Below, one piece after another: positions 35,607 to 46,661 of a stretch of 64,000 nt of DNA. The notes under the pieces were generated by a model. It had not been told where the DNA came from. It saw nothing but the letters and a program-made list of their open reading frames with translations, and ran no database searches. The position numbers were made by a program, and so were the translations under genes. Each line of letters begins with the position of its first letter. The stretch's first letter is position 1. The DNA lies in assembly GCA_019828595.1 (NCBI GenBank), contig JAHQRK010000010.1:62001-126000 (forward strand), written 5' to 3'. This stretch comes from Aphanomyces cochlioides (lineage: Eukaryota; Oomycota; Saprolegniomycetes; Saprolegniales; Verrucalvaceae).

Positions 35607-37804
35607 ATGTCGAACAATCAGGAAGAATGGTCCTCCGTTAAGCTTGTCGATAAGCATGTGACGTCAATTCCACCGGAAGCCACGTTTGACGCATCATCTG
35701 CTGAAATCAAAGAAGATATTCTCCGTCTTATTGTGCAGTACTTGCAAAACGAAGGATACACCAGCGCGTCTGCCACGATTTTAGATGAAGCGAATGTGAA
35801 GCTAATGGAAAAACACCAGGAGCGTGAAATGGTGCGGAAGATAAGTAAAGCGATTAAGGAAGGAGATTGGGACCTGGTCGCGAAAATGATCCACAAGAAT
35901 GCAGGCTTGCGAAAAGTCAAATTTCATTCGCAACAAGGACTCGGCTTTTTGTATGCGGTGTGCAAAGAAGAGTACTTAGAGCTCATCGACCGCCAAGAAT
36001 ATCAAAAGGCTTTTACATACTTGACTACGCATCTGAAACCGATGGAAAAAATCAGCGGCAAACAAGAATTTAAGGATTTGTGCTACCTGCTGACGTGCAA
36101 ATCGATAAATGAGGTTGAATCCTTTCGAGACTGGGAAGGTAAGCTATCCATGTACTTCTGGAAATGTCATGGTGGAATAGGTGTCGTCAAATCTAGAGAA
36201 AAATTAGCAGAGCAATTGAAAGCCACTTTTGAATTAGATGCTGTCCCTACTGAGCATGTCAATATTCCAGACAATCGCTTAGTCAATCTTTTACATCAAA
36301 GCGTAGCATATCAAATGGAATTCAGCCGCTACCATCCTAAAACAGTTCCTAAAGTGAGCACTCTGTTGCGTGACTTTGAATGCCAAGTCTTGCCGAACGC
36401 TGTCAAGACAACATTTGTAGGGCACAGTCAAAACGTCAAGGTATGTTTCGTCTGATTACTTCATTCAGTTTCTGTTTTAGTGTGTCACGTTTTTGGGACG
36501 TGAAGGAACTTACATTGCCTCTGGGTCGAGTGATAATCTCGTGAAACTCTGGACTACCGAATCTCGATCAAATCCAACGGTTAACAAGGTAAAGTAATTG
36601 GCGAGAGGATGTTCCATCTCAATTCAATTAGACTTCGTGGGATCTTCATGGCCACTCATCTCGAATTTGGTATTTGTGTGGAAACAACAGTGGAGATATG
36701 CTTTTCTCAGCCTCGGGAGATGCAACTGTAAAAGTCTGGAATATCAAGAACGCAAACAACAATCTCGCCGGCGAAGGTGATGGAAACATTAATTCGGCTT
36801 TTAGCTCGTCATCTAATTCGGAGTGCGTTTCTACTCTCACTGGGCATTCTGGTGACGTTTACACGGTAAAAAACATCACTGAAGAAAATCGTTTCAATTT
36901 TTATTCAGGTGAATATTCATCCAAACGAAACACACCTGGTCACTGGTGGGTACGATCAAACTGTCCGCTTGTTCGATATTCAAACGGGGGCACTTACGAA
37001 GGCAATCGTCCGTTTAATCTCTTAGTTTAACTTGTTTCTAGACATTTATGGGGCACAGTGCATCCGTTTGTGATGCTCAATTTAATCGCCACGCAAATTT
37101 AATCGTCAGTGGATCCAAAGATGGAACTGTAAGGGATTGGTTGTTTCGCTGCTGATAAAATATTGATCGTAGGTGCGATTCTGGGATATCTTAAGTGGCT
37201 TATGCGTTCATACTCTACGACAAACTTTGGGTGAAGTGACATCTGTGTCATTGTCCTCGAATGGTCTTTTTCTCCTGACGGGATCAAGAAATAATAGCAA
37301 CAGATTGTGGGATATGCGTATGCTGACACTCCCTCGTACAACGTTGCAATCGTCATCCAAAGACTTGTCAAGTACGATGAAAACGCCTGCTTCCTCCCAA
37401 GCACCGGTTTCGTTGGAGCAAAGACCTGTCCAGCGTTTCAAAGGTCATCAAAATACCGCAAAAAATGTTGTCCGTGCCTCGTTTGGACCTCGTGAAGCAT
37501 TTGTCCTGGGGTACTTCGGATCTTCCGTTACAATTCTGACTGCGATGCGATAGAGGATCGGAAGATGGAGCTGTTTATGTATGGGATGTGACGACTGGTA
37601 AATTGTTGGAAAGGTTACTGGGACATACTGGTGTCACGTACAGTGCAAAGGTAGTCTCTTGCTTGACCAAATGCTTTATGCTGTGTATAGTGGCACGAAA
37701 ATCAAGCATTAATGGCATCATGTTCGCACGATGGAACTGTTAAAACTTGGTGGTGGCAAGACCAACAAACCAGCCACTCATCCACTGTGGGGAAGAAGAA
37801 GTAA
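35607..37804 (+). CDS. LisH-CTLH-WD40 repeat protein
   Basis: Eight exons (35607-36440, 36481-36588, 36632-36865, 36909-37001, 37042-37128, 37173-37510, 37554-37650, 37691-37804) give 634 residues in phase. A LisH motif (about 30-62, EDILRLIVQYLQNEGYTSAS) and a CTLH-like helical region with LYAVCKEEYLELIDRQEY lead into seven WD40 repeats starting at TFVGHSQNVKCVTFLG. The repeats show GHSSRIWYL, GHSGDVYTV, GHSASVCDAQF and SKDGTVRFWDI. The C-terminus ends with several lysines. LisH-CTLH-WD40 proteins are usually scaffolds, as in GID/CTLH ubiquitin ligases (WDR26/Gid7). The exact orthologue is not clear to me. The fourth intron (37002-37041) appears to start with GC rather than GT. Confidence 0.85.
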
Positions 37805-39291
37805 TAATCAAATCAACGTGAAATATCTGTTGAAATCGACTTATATCACTGCTGACGGCACTAGAGTCTCGAGCTATTCTTTTTTCAACATTTGGTTGAA
37901 GTTTGGAAAACTCATGTCCTGGTGTCTATGAACTTGGTTCATTGCAGCGCTATTCAAATCGGTGCACTTCCTTTAAGCATGATAGGGAGGCAATCCTTCG
38001 AACTTGGGGTATTCGTAATGTAAGTACGATCAAGCAGTGATGAAGTCAAGCGAGAGAATTCTAATGCAGGCACCTTTTTTGTAAATAATGATATACAATG
38101 TACCGAAGGTGCATTCATACTTTCATTCCGCAACTTTGGGAGCCAAGAACAATCATCTTTGACTACGGACAACAGATAAACTTCTTGCGTATTTCCAACA
38201 AGTCTACAGGCACGAATTTCGAACAAGGACTATTATTATCAAAGAGATAGTCGATTAATCAATGTGATGAGGAACATGTCGCCAAGCCACAGGATCAGCT
38301 ACACAAATGTCGTCTCGAAGACGCAAAGACCAAAGACAACGCAGATTGCTCCTTATCCCTCGAGGATGTTGATGTATATGATCATGGCCACTGTGTGCCT
38401 CTTCGAGTTGAGCCAGAGCCAATACAAGCAAGCTTCTCTCAACCTCCTTTGAGGTTCATCTTGAATGTCATCGTTCGCAATATTCACCTATCGCTCCAAG
38501 GCATATCTTTGTTGATGTGGCATACATACAACAAAGTAATCAGCCATAAGCTCATTCTCCATAACAAGCCTCTCCATGGAATCTGAAACGAGGAAACGTG
38601 GATAATTTTCATCGCAAGATGTCAAGTCTTTGAATAACACGATGCGTCGTTTTCGCACATTGATTAGCAGCACTTTCATCTACTGGCTCGTGTGTCTTAG
38701 CGTAATGACAGGTGAATAATGTATTCAAGTACACTTAACACGGGATAATATTCCTCATAGGCGCTATGACTAGCAGCGACACCACGCTCAAGTTGTCTTC
38801 CCACAAGTCGCCAAGAACGAACGAGACTGACAAGTTTCGATCATGACCAGAATTCTCGTGGCAATCTAGAATTGGCAGGGTTTGGAGCAACTATTATGTT
38901 GTCACAACGACCTCCAGCTTAAAGAATCGCAAAACCCACGTCATGATTCGCCATAGCAGATGAAGTACTATTCGGAAACTAGTCAGTCAGCCATTCGGCA
39001 CGAGGACGATCTTGTGTTCCAACTTCACACTTCACAAATTGCTCTAGCTAGCCGACTAGAGGTATTTTGGAGCTTATGCTAGCTGACTTGATGTTAATCA
39101 CCTTCTACTTGCTGACAATTTGGCTTTCGCAGCACTTGCAATTAGTTTGTGCGAGATGTCTGACGACATCATTCCACTGTTTGATCAAAATGCCTCAAGT
39201 GAAACATCACTTCAATGAATCGTTGAACAAACCAATACAACACCTGAGCAGTGTAGACAGCTCTGACTCGTGTTTTTCAAAATGTTGCCTA
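37805..39291. other. Gene-poor stretch, no supported gene
   Basis: Only short scattered frames on both strands (for example 38488-38679 minus and 38395-38586 plus), none with a recognisable motif, signal or splice-linked partner. I see no transposon ends. It may hold decayed sequence or long untranslated ends. Confidence 0.35.
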
Positions 39292-40084
39292 TCATTGAAA
39301 GACAGCACATAGTCGATAGGTAGGAACAGCTCTGTTAGTTCTGACGGCATGTGCCAATCTTTTCTTCGTCAGCACAAACGTTTGAGCCAAAATGGAGCCA
39401 GCTGGTAGTTTCCGCATACAACGCTGAATGAACGATTCGGATTCAACATCTCTCAAAACCGCCAAGATGTTTCCATACTGAACAATGTTGTTGGGGGCCA
39501 GCATAACATTCCCGCAACGACCTCCTGCATGTTTCTCCAAGTGAGTCATGATATCGTACGTCAATAAAGCTGGAGTCATGTTGGGAGGAAATGATGTCAA
39601 CCAGTCAGGGGGATCTGGAGTTGTGTTTGCAACTTGGACGAAGCTTTCCAACGTCGTCAAATTCCAACTGAATATGAAGGCAGGATCGTCTTCAGACACT
39701 GCAATTGAGATGTACTGGTCGAGCTAAAGTTTCTTATGCATCAAACCTGGAGTGGATGACTTACCTCGGCGTAAATGTCCTTGTAAGAGAATGCTTCGTA
39801 AGTCTTCGATCCCATTCCCAGTGCGGGCGAAAAAAGAAATGAGAAATACCAAGAATTTGGTCATTTTCTTCTAACGGTTGTATGTCATGCAATGAACTTT
39901 GACTCGTCGAACGAAATGAGAAAGCACGCCTTCACCTGCCCAGAGCCAAGACCAGGAGACAAATTTCCTGGAAGGGAGTGGCAAGGACGCCATCGAAAAA
40001 TGCAAGTCTTGGTATATCTTACCTGCGAAAGTCCTTAATGACACTGGCACATAGGCTCAAGATGGCGAGAGCTCTGGAAGGCAT
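39292..40084 (-). CDS. Unrecognised spliced gene, model tentative
   Basis: The largest exon (about 39292-39724) encodes about 145 residues with a steady coding look: LDQYISIAVSEDDPAFIFSW, LTTLESFVQVANTTPDPPDW, GGRCGNVMLAPNNIVQYGN and RDVESESFIQRCMRKLPAGS. A GTAAGT...TTTAG intron of about 42 bases joins it to an upstream segment encoding YEAFSYKDIYAE. An ATG at 40084 starts MPSRALAILSLCASVIKDF, a possible signal peptide or first exon ending at a GTAAGA donor, but I could not link all pieces in one frame. No family recognised. Confidence 0.45.
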
Positions 40085-40263
40085 GGGGAATATGTTCTGC
40101 AAACGAAAGCGATGAGGGTTATTTCAGTAAGATGGTACACTCAAAACAAACAGAGACACTGTAGTAGTATGGGTAAAATCGTGAATTAATGCGTTAGATG
40201 ATACACGCACACGAGTTTTGCCAGCACGGACAGAATGCATTTGGGCGAGCTCGTGTGGAAGGA

Positions 40264-40764
40264 TTACGCAAAACGACGCGTCCATTCCATGGCTGTTCGC
40301 AAAGCGGCAGGTTCATCTGTCTTCCAGTGGTCCGCCACGTCATTTGCGAGAGGATCGTCTGGGTTTGGCGCAGATAGCAATGCTTGGATAGACAACAAGA
40401 CAGTTCGGATTTGCAAGGCAGGAGACCACTTGTCTTTCAAGATATCAAGACAAATGCGGCCCAATTTGTCAATGTTGGGATGGTAAATACGAGTCAAGAA
40501 GCGTACTTTTGGTGGAGCCATGGGATAGTCCGCAGGGAGAAAAAGTTCCAATTTGAAGATTCCATTTTCATACGGCGAAGATTGTGGGCCGGCAATCACG
40601 ACTTGAAAGTATCGCAGGTTGTCTTCATAAGGCGTGGCGCTGATTCCAGGCACTAGCCGTAGATTAAAGATTGTTTACATTTTCATTCAGTACTCACCTG
40701 GCTCTGCCAAAAGGCGCTGTGTCTCCTTGACTATACGTCGGGGGAGATTGGCGGCGCTGGACAT
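40264..40764 (-). CDS. UBE2N: Ubiquitin-conjugating enzyme E2 N (Ubc13)
   Basis: Two exons (40698-40764 and 40264-40652) joined across a 45-base intron give 151 residues, the usual size. [20 protein letters not shown] leads into the UBC fold. The [18 protein letters not shown] segment contains the HPN motif and the catalytic cysteine. The C-terminal half ([20 protein letters not shown] onward) is almost identical to Ubc13 across eukaryotes. With a Uev/Mms2 partner it builds K63-linked chains in DNA damage tolerance and signalling; no partner gene is seen here. Confidence 0.96.
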
Positions 40765-41231
40765 GATCGGTTGCTGCAAAAATAATGGCTTGGCAACAGT
40801 CGATCCAACGTATTAAATTTAACAATTATTCTTCACTATATTTTAATTACCACAAAACAATATACTGAGGAAATTACATATAATAATATTCTATGCAGGA
40901 AATAATAGAATTTTACAAGACATTTAATCTAGAAGACTATATCAAAATAAAATTGCCCTGCGTACTGATACGCTAGCAGCTATTACATTAAAAAGAAAAA
41001 TTGATTATCAGAAACATTAATTATAAAAGGAAAAGTTAGCATTATACCTTGCAGCTTGAAATTTACACACTTGGGATTGAACGACGTGGCTTCACGTGAA
41101 TAAAATGAGTGTGATGGTGGAATTCTCTTTGTAGACTTAGAGGCAAGAGGAACTTCAAGTTTATTTTGTAGTAGTGTTTGTTTTGGGAATTCCACCATTT
41201 CAATAAGCGCTGTTACTATCACAACTATTCT
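40765..41231. other. Intergenic, AT-rich
   Basis: Holds the upstream region of the E2 gene. A minus frame at 40983-41222 (79 codons) has no recognisable motif; nothing else seen. Confidence 0.45.
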
Positions 41232-43097
41232 TTAGCCATACTCATCTCTGAGTCGTTTTCGTAGCAATAACTTCTTCACAAAAATGCCCCACCGCTTGGC
41301 AATTTCTTTCTTCTTTTGGGCAAGTGCTTTCTCCACGGTTGAGTGTTCCAGCTCCGAATGGGCATCTTGAATCATGTCGACAAAATGGTCGCAAACTACG
41401 ATACCATCAAAAATAGGCACACTCCGCCCTGCTTTTGACTCCCATCCGACCAACGCTGGGGCAAAATCTATACCCAGTTTTGTTGCAACTTGTTTTGCCC
41501 GAGGTAATCGAATATGGGCACTGCCGATGGGCAAACATTCGTCGCTCCAGATTTCAATATTACCGTGTTCATTCTTGGGAATAATGCCATCCACAATTTG
41601 TGGTGCTACGAAGGCTTCTGTCTGCCAATGTCCGTACAACGAGATCGTATTTTCGTCTGCTGATCCAACTGCAGTCGCCACAGAAAACGGCGTTGGATTT
41701 GCAAAATTTTCAGTTGGACGAACTGGTGTTTTTTTCTTTGGGATCTTTTTGCATGGATTGTCCCGTTCGGACGCTAAAACAACCCGGCCTTGACGAAGCC
41801 ACCGATGAGCTGAATGCAAAACTTGAACTGATTGGCGATCAAACACAGGCAGACCCTTAAATAAACCAACAGGTTTTCTTGGATGGATCCACTCATACAG
41901 TCCCAAATGTTGCTCCAAGCAATATTGCGAATGGTTTTTAAATCCAGCGACACTTGTTGGCATTGGTAGTTTTTCGTCAACGTCCACAGGGTCGTCAGCG
42001 TATTTGCCCACTTGAAGAAGTTTGGACCACCAAACCGGATTGCATTGAGCTACTTGAGTTCGAGCCCAATCACTTGCGTAGTGACGTGTTACATCAATAA
42101 TTCGTCCACTGGCTTCAAAACTCACAACGTGAGGCATAATACTTCCTCGACCACGAAGTCGTTCGACTTCCAAAGGTTGATTCAGCAGATTGCGGATTAC
42201 ATCCACGTGGATCCATTCCTTTGATGTGTACACTTCGCACCATGCACGAAGACTTGAATGTAGGCGCGTTGGATGATTTGATTCCTCTTCATCGTCACTG
42301 TGATCTACGCCGAAATGGGGATCAAATGCTTCATGCCGCTTTAAGACTAGCGGTGTGTCCAATGAACAAGTATATCGAGTGTTGATATTCCAGCTACGAC
42401 ATAGCGCGGCAAAGAGGCAGACCATTTCATGTTCATGGCCCTCTCGTTGGAAAAATACATTCATGAGAGAGCCAACCGTAATATTGAATGCAGCATGCTT
42501 GGATGAAATGTACGGCAATCGTCGAAATTCGTGGCGAAACCATTGCATAAGATTTTGCACCAGGAATGCGACGTCTCGAAACTTGTCCTTCTTGAAAATC
42601 GCTTCAAGATCAGCTGGTGCAATCGATCGAAGCAGAGCTTGAAGTGATACATCATTGATTGATCGATTTACTTCAGCTTCTCGCGCCATCAAACATACAA
42701 TATGCGCAAGTCTCATGGTGGTTCTTTGATTTTTTTCCGCTTTCGTCAACCTCTTGACTTTATTTGTCTTCTTCATTGTCCCTTCTTCCTCTGCTTGTCT
42801 GTTCAGTGCAGCATTAATTGAGTCCCAATCTTCATTTAAATTTGGTATGGAGGAGTGTTCGTTCGCTGGTTGATCGTTGGCTGGAGAGGCGTCGTCTGCC
42901 AATTCGCCTCCATCATGGTTGCGCTCGCTCACGTTTTCCCATCCCTCGTCAGAATCCCCCTCATTCTCCTGAGTTCCCTGTCGCGTGTCTTCCCATCCAC
43001 TCGCTGAAAACTGCTCGAAGTTGTCCCAACCGCCGTCGTCTTCGAACGAGTACTCTTCATCGGACATGATGTTTTCACTCTCATTTTGATCTTCCAT
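41232..43097 (-). CDS. Rad4/XPC-family nucleotide excision repair protein
   Basis: An uninterrupted frame of 621 residues from the ATG at 43097 (MEDQNESENIMSDEEYSFED). The open frame extends upstream to 43334, but that part looks non-coding. A long acidic N-terminus precedes a transglutaminase-like fold (EHEMVCLFAALCRSWNINTRY and LRAWCEVYTSKEWIHVDVIR). Beta-hairpin domains follow: MPTSVAGFKNHSQYCLEQHL (BHD1), LYGHWQTEAFVAP (BHD2 region) and PRAKQVATKLGIDFAPALVG with FDGIVVCDHF (BHD3). A basic C-terminus ends it. Rad4/XPC recognises helix-distorting DNA damage and recruits TFIIH. The stop of Rad4/XPC lies about 470 bases from the E2 start on the same strand, but no co-transcription is implied. 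Confidence 0.93.
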   Translation of the reverse strand: MEDQNESENIMSDEEYSFEDDGGWDNFEQFSASGWEDTRQGTQENEGDSDEGWENVSERNHDGGELADDASPANDQPANEHSSIPNLNEDWDSINAALNRQAEEEGTMKKTNKVKRLTKAEKNQRTTMRLAHIVCLMAREAEVNRSINDVSLQALLRSIAPADLEAIFKKDKFRDVAFLVQNLMQWFRHEFRRLPYISSKHAAFNITVGSLMNVFFQREGHEHEMVCLFAALCRSWNINTRYTCSLDTPLVLKRHEAFDPHFGVDHSDDEEESNHPTRLHSSLRAWCEVYTSKEWIHVDVIRNLLNQPLEVERLRGRGSIMPHVVSFEASGRIIDVTRHYASDWARTQVAQCNPVWWSKLLQVGKYADDPVDVDEKLPMPTSVAGFKNHSQYCLEQHLGLYEWIHPRKPVGLFKGLPVFDRQSVQVLHSAHRWLRQGRVVLASERDNPCKKIPKKKTPVRPTENFANPTPFSVATAVGSADENTISLYGHWQTEAFVAPQIVDGIIPKNEHGNIEIWSDECLPIGSAHIRLPRAKQVATKLGIDFAPALVGWESKAGRSVPIFDGIVVCDHFVDMIQDAHSELEHSTVEKALAQKKKEIAKRWGIFVKKLLLRKRLRDEYG

Positions 43098-43534
43098 CCG
43101 TTCAAGAAAGCACCATTTCCATTCCACAATGTTTCCCGCCAGATTATTTTGACTCGATTTAAATAAATGAATTTTGAAATAAATTGTAATAGAGAATGTT
43201 TTATTTAACATAAAAGGACTGTAACCCTCTCTACCTCGTCCGCATAACGTTACACCAAGCATAGTGCTTTCACTCCTCCACCAAGTTTCTTTGACTTCTG
43301 GCTGCTGAAGTGTGAACGTCGCCTCACGCAGCATGTTTGGGTATGAATGAGATGGATTAAAACCCTACTATTAATAGTACATCTTGTACATCTTGCACTA
43401 TTGAAACGATTGATCAAGTACCCGAAAGTATCAACAAAGCCTTCAAAACTAAATGGCGAAGCTGTGAGTATTTAGTTCATATGACAATGTTATGCGCAGC
43501 ATAGCGTTACGATAAAAAATTTCCAGTGGCATTT

Positions 43535-43563
43535 ACAGTGGTCGAAAGCATCCACGACCCAAA
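43535..43563 (+). repeat. 29-base repeat, inverted partner at 45282-45310
   Basis: Begins ACAGTGGTCGAAAGCATCCA and is perfectly matched, inverted, at 45282-45310. Both copies can encode TVVESIHDP, suggesting a shared transposase-derived fragment. Confidence 0.8.
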
Positions 43564-43881
43564 TCAGAAATTGATGGGTGCCGCATGAATTTTCAAAAAC
43601 GAAGCCAACTCCTTGGAAATGCAGAAACCTTTAAAATTGGATACAAAATGTGTTATATTATGCAGTTATACAGATCGAGAGTAAAATCGAATTATTTTTA
43701 CTGTGAATCGATGTCGGAGATATCCGACAAATCGCTTGAACTACTTGCCACTTCAGGATTTAGGAAGCACTTTATGATAACTTGCATTATCCATAACAAT
43801 GCAAGCATTTTTGATATTGTTATTTTTCAATTCTTGGAGTAATATTTTGAACCATTGAATAAAGTAATTGTTATCAAACAT

Positions 43882-43907
43882 TGGACGACTGCCAAAAATC
43901 TCGCAAA
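43882..43907 (+). repeat. 26-base repeat, inverted partner at 44623-44648
   Basis: Begins TGGACGACTGCC and matches the reverse complement of 44623-44648 with one difference. Nested inside the outer inverted pair but centred differently. Confidence 0.7.
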
Positions 43908-44107
43908 CGCCTTTTCGCATTTAAATTTGTGTGTCCGGATACAGTGTATTTTTTTCTTTACCAGTCCAATTTGGGATGATAAAATCCAATGATTTCCACC
44001 AAAAATCACACAAATTACATATTTAAATGATTTTCATTGGATAAAAATATGACTTTATAGATTTCTATTGGCTACATTATCTGATTGAGCGAGAGTCAAT
44101 ATCAATT

Positions 44108-44437
44108 GTGTCGCTTCTTGTCCAGGCCATGCTCCTGAAAAGAGCGCGGCGCCAGCGTCAACGGTACTCCTTCATGATACTCAGGCTACGTGAAATGTTG
44201 CGTGAAAGAAACTTCATACATTCAGGTGCCCTTCTCAAAAATCAGCAGGATTCTGCTTGGTACACAATGCATGCGTCACAGGACGAGCCCTCCTTCATCG
44301 CTACATGTACTGTTTCTCCTCCACTTTTTCCCAGCCATTCCTCCCTAGTGGAAGGACGAACTTTGTTTGTTCTAGTAGAACGTCTACAGAAAGCCCACGC
44401 CACGCTTTGCCCCGCCCACTTTCCTTGGCCACGATGA
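44108..44437 (+). pseudogene. DDE-transposase-like N-terminal remnant
   Basis: A basic helical start (LLKRARRQRQRYSFMILRLR) leads to DSAWYTMHASQDEPSFIATC, resembling the N-terminal region of oomycete DDE_Tnp_4-type transposases (from memory). The catalytic region is missing; the frame shifts and ends. An older element fragment. Confidence 0.4.
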
Positions 44438-44655
44438 CAATCAACGCCGTTCAGAAAACGAAATCCCTCAAAACTAGATTTTGTATATTAAGTTTGGAAG
44501 TACAAAACGCGTGAGTCTCTCACAAATCGCAAATTTTGCGAAGACGATTTTTTGGTCTTCGCAAATTTGTGTGCGTACTTTTATTTGAAAAATATCTCAC
44601 GAAAAACCGGAAGAAATTTTCATTTGCGAGATTTTTGGTAGTCGTCCATTGCATG

Positions 44656-44827
44656 ATAATCTTTGGGCAATTTGTTAATTCTCTCCACAATATCCAAGCC
44701 CAAAATAAGAGATTATAATTGTTTTTTACCACCTTCATATTATAATCTTTGGGCAATTTGTTAATTCTCTCCACAATGTCCAAGCCCAAAATAAGAAATT
44801 ATAATTGTTTTTTACCACCTTCAAAAA
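44656..44827. repeat. 86-base tandem duplication, two copies
   Basis: Unit 1 is 44656-44741 and unit 2 is 44742-44827, both starting ATAATCTTTGGGCAATTTG, with only a few differences. Probably a recent local duplication inside transposon debris. Confidence 0.85.
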
Positions 44828-44869
44828 TATCAGGAGTTCCAATTGACCTAAAATATGCCTGTAGCATCA

Positions 44870-44974
44870 GAATATCTAGACGTTCCCCCTTAGTGAGGGC
44901 TGCGTCGCGCTGTTTTTAACATAGTTAACAATTTCATTTTTCAAGTCTTCGTTGATGGTTCGGCGTCCACTCAT
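44870..44974 (-). pseudogene. Helix-turn-helix-like transposase N-terminal fragment
   Basis: From an ATG at 44974 the frame reads MSGRRTINEDLKNEIVNYVK, then about 12 residues to a stop. It resembles the start of a Tc1/mariner or pogo-type transposase DNA-binding region; the rest is not found nearby. Confidence 0.35.
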
Positions 44975-45281
44975 TGCACCTACAATTGAGAAATTGCAAA
45001 ATTTATAAAGGAAAACTATTTATCAATTGTTATAGGTATTTATTGTAAGAGTAATTTCTCTAACATTTCATCTCCCTCCAGTTTAGTTCTAATTTATAAA
45101 GGTTATTAGATGGAAAGGGAAAAAGAATGCTGGTTTGATATGTATCCCAAGTTTGAATCAACATAAGTTGCAAGTTATTGCGTTTCACAGTTTCTGGTTT
45201 TGCACAGAGACCCGTGCAACTTTGCACTCGCATTGTGTAAAATTTCGAAAAAAATAGTAAAAAATTGCGACAATAATTGAT

Positions 45282-45310
45282 TTTGGGTCGTGGATGCTTT
45301 CGACCACTGT
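45282..45310 (-). repeat. 29-base repeat, inverted partner of 43535-43563
   Basis: Exact reverse complement of 43535-43563, 1.72 kb away. May mark the ends of a lost element or two inserted copies in opposite directions. Confidence 0.8.
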
Positions 45311-45457
45311 TATCAGGGCGGGGGCGGTATCGATAAAAGTGGAAAAACCGCGTAAGAGCTCCGAACGAACCATTTGTACAGTTTACGGTAAAGTGTGCTT
45401 TCTAATGACATCTTTCCCACAACTTGATTGGCTGTTGGATTTGTTGAGTCTTCCAGC

Positions 45458-46661
45458 ATGAGCTGCGACCATTATGAACGAGGTAGGAATTGGATGATCT
45501 CTAGCTTCATGGAGCAACCTCGTCTACCGTGGAGCTTGCAGCCTCTCAACCATGTCAGCACTCACATGCTACCAACATTCTAGGCTGCTTTCTCTTGGCT
45601 GAATGCTGCAAGGAATGGTTTCCTTGCCGATTATGCCATAACGAAGAAAAAGAGGTCTGCCACCTTGTCAATAGAATTTGTTCACCAACATGTTGCTATA
45701 TAGCATGAAATGGATCGACATGCTGTAAAACAAGTTCGTTGTCGCAAATGTCGCCATGAGCAGGAGGTAGGAGCTTGACCACTGAATCGAGAGTTTATGA
45801 TTGGCATGATCTAGCCACAGCAAAAATGTTCAAAGTGCAATTTCAACTTTGGTAATTATTTTTGTCGAGGTACAATGGCTGGTGCTTTGAATTACTTGAT
45901 TCTGGACGTCAGTGTGCAATTTGTTTGACCACAAAGGCGACGAAAAGGCCATCTTCCATTGCGATAAGTGTGGTATATGCAGGTTTGACTGAAAACTTTT
46001 CAGCAATCAATTCATGATGTCGTAGAGTCGGTGGTCGAGAAAATTACTTCCATTGGTAGCTCGCAGCACTCTTGTTACACCTCACTCGTGGCTTGTTTGC
46101 AGTGATAAGTGCTCTGGCTGTTATCCAGAGTCCAGACGTCAAAAACACAAATGCATCAATGGAGCCATGCTTCAGGTATTCTTATTTCACCATGTTTGGC
46201 TAATTTTACCATGTATTCAGGAATGCTGCATTTGCTTTGAGGTATTCAACATTCCTGGTCAATTTCCATTGAATTTTCCTTCAACAGGATATGTTTAATT
46301 CACATGAAGGTCCTATGGTATTAGGGTGTGGTCATGTACTCCACTCGAGCTGCTGGAATACAATGCTCCAGTATTCGAGGTGATCGAGTTTGTCGACTTT
46401 ACTTGACTAAAAATGTGCAGATTTGAATGTCCCTGGTGCCGCGATTCGTTCATCCCGAGTGGCGATGAAGTTGAAAATCAAAATGAGGAAGACGGCGATA
46501 GCAGCGACGACGAAGATGATGATACAAGCGATAGCAGCGACGACAGTGAAGCTATGGACGAAGTGCTGCAAGAAATTGTGGATGAAATGGACGAAGAGGA
46601 AGAAATGGATTTAGCTGCTGATGAACTTGTTGAGGATACGAACAATAACCACGTTAACTAA
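45458..46661 (+). CDS. CHY zinc finger-RING E3 ubiquitin ligase (RCHY1/Pirh2-like)
   Basis: About ten small exons separated by introns of about 43-59 bases. The first exon MSCDHYERA joins to SQPCQHSHATNILGCFLLAE, then CCKEWFPCRLCHNEEKE, a CHY zinc finger. Next come RCRKCRHEQE, KCSKCNFNFGNYFCR, CNLFDHKGDEKAIFHCDKC, GICRVGGRENYFHWC and DKCSGCYPESRRQKHKC (CTCHY part). A C3H2C3 RING follows, made of ECCICFE, GCGHVLHSSCW and FECPWC. The last exon has a strongly acidic tail of Asp/Glu/Ser repeats ending at 46661. The order equals RCHY1/Pirh2, a ligase that ubiquitinates p53 in animals; the substrate here is unknown. The acidic tail is an extra. Some exon ends are inferred from protein similarity alone. 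Confidence 0.88.

Larger units (their letters stand above)
43335..45400. mobile_element. Transposon graveyard with nested inverted repeats
   Basis: The region is AT-rich and made of broken pieces: a transposase-like N-terminus on plus (44108 on), a helix-turn-helix-like fragment on minus (44974 down), two pairs of inverted repeats and an 86-base tandem duplication. No intact element or target duplication found. Confidence 0.6.

Noticed and set aside
40264..43097. UBC13 and Rad4/XPC as a DNA-repair operon
   Set aside because: They are separate eukaryotic genes with about 470 bases between them; shared theme alone does not show co-regulation.
43535..45310. A complete inverted-repeat transposon bounded by the 29-base repeats
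   Set aside because: No matching target duplications flank them, and coding fragments inside belong to at least two different elements.
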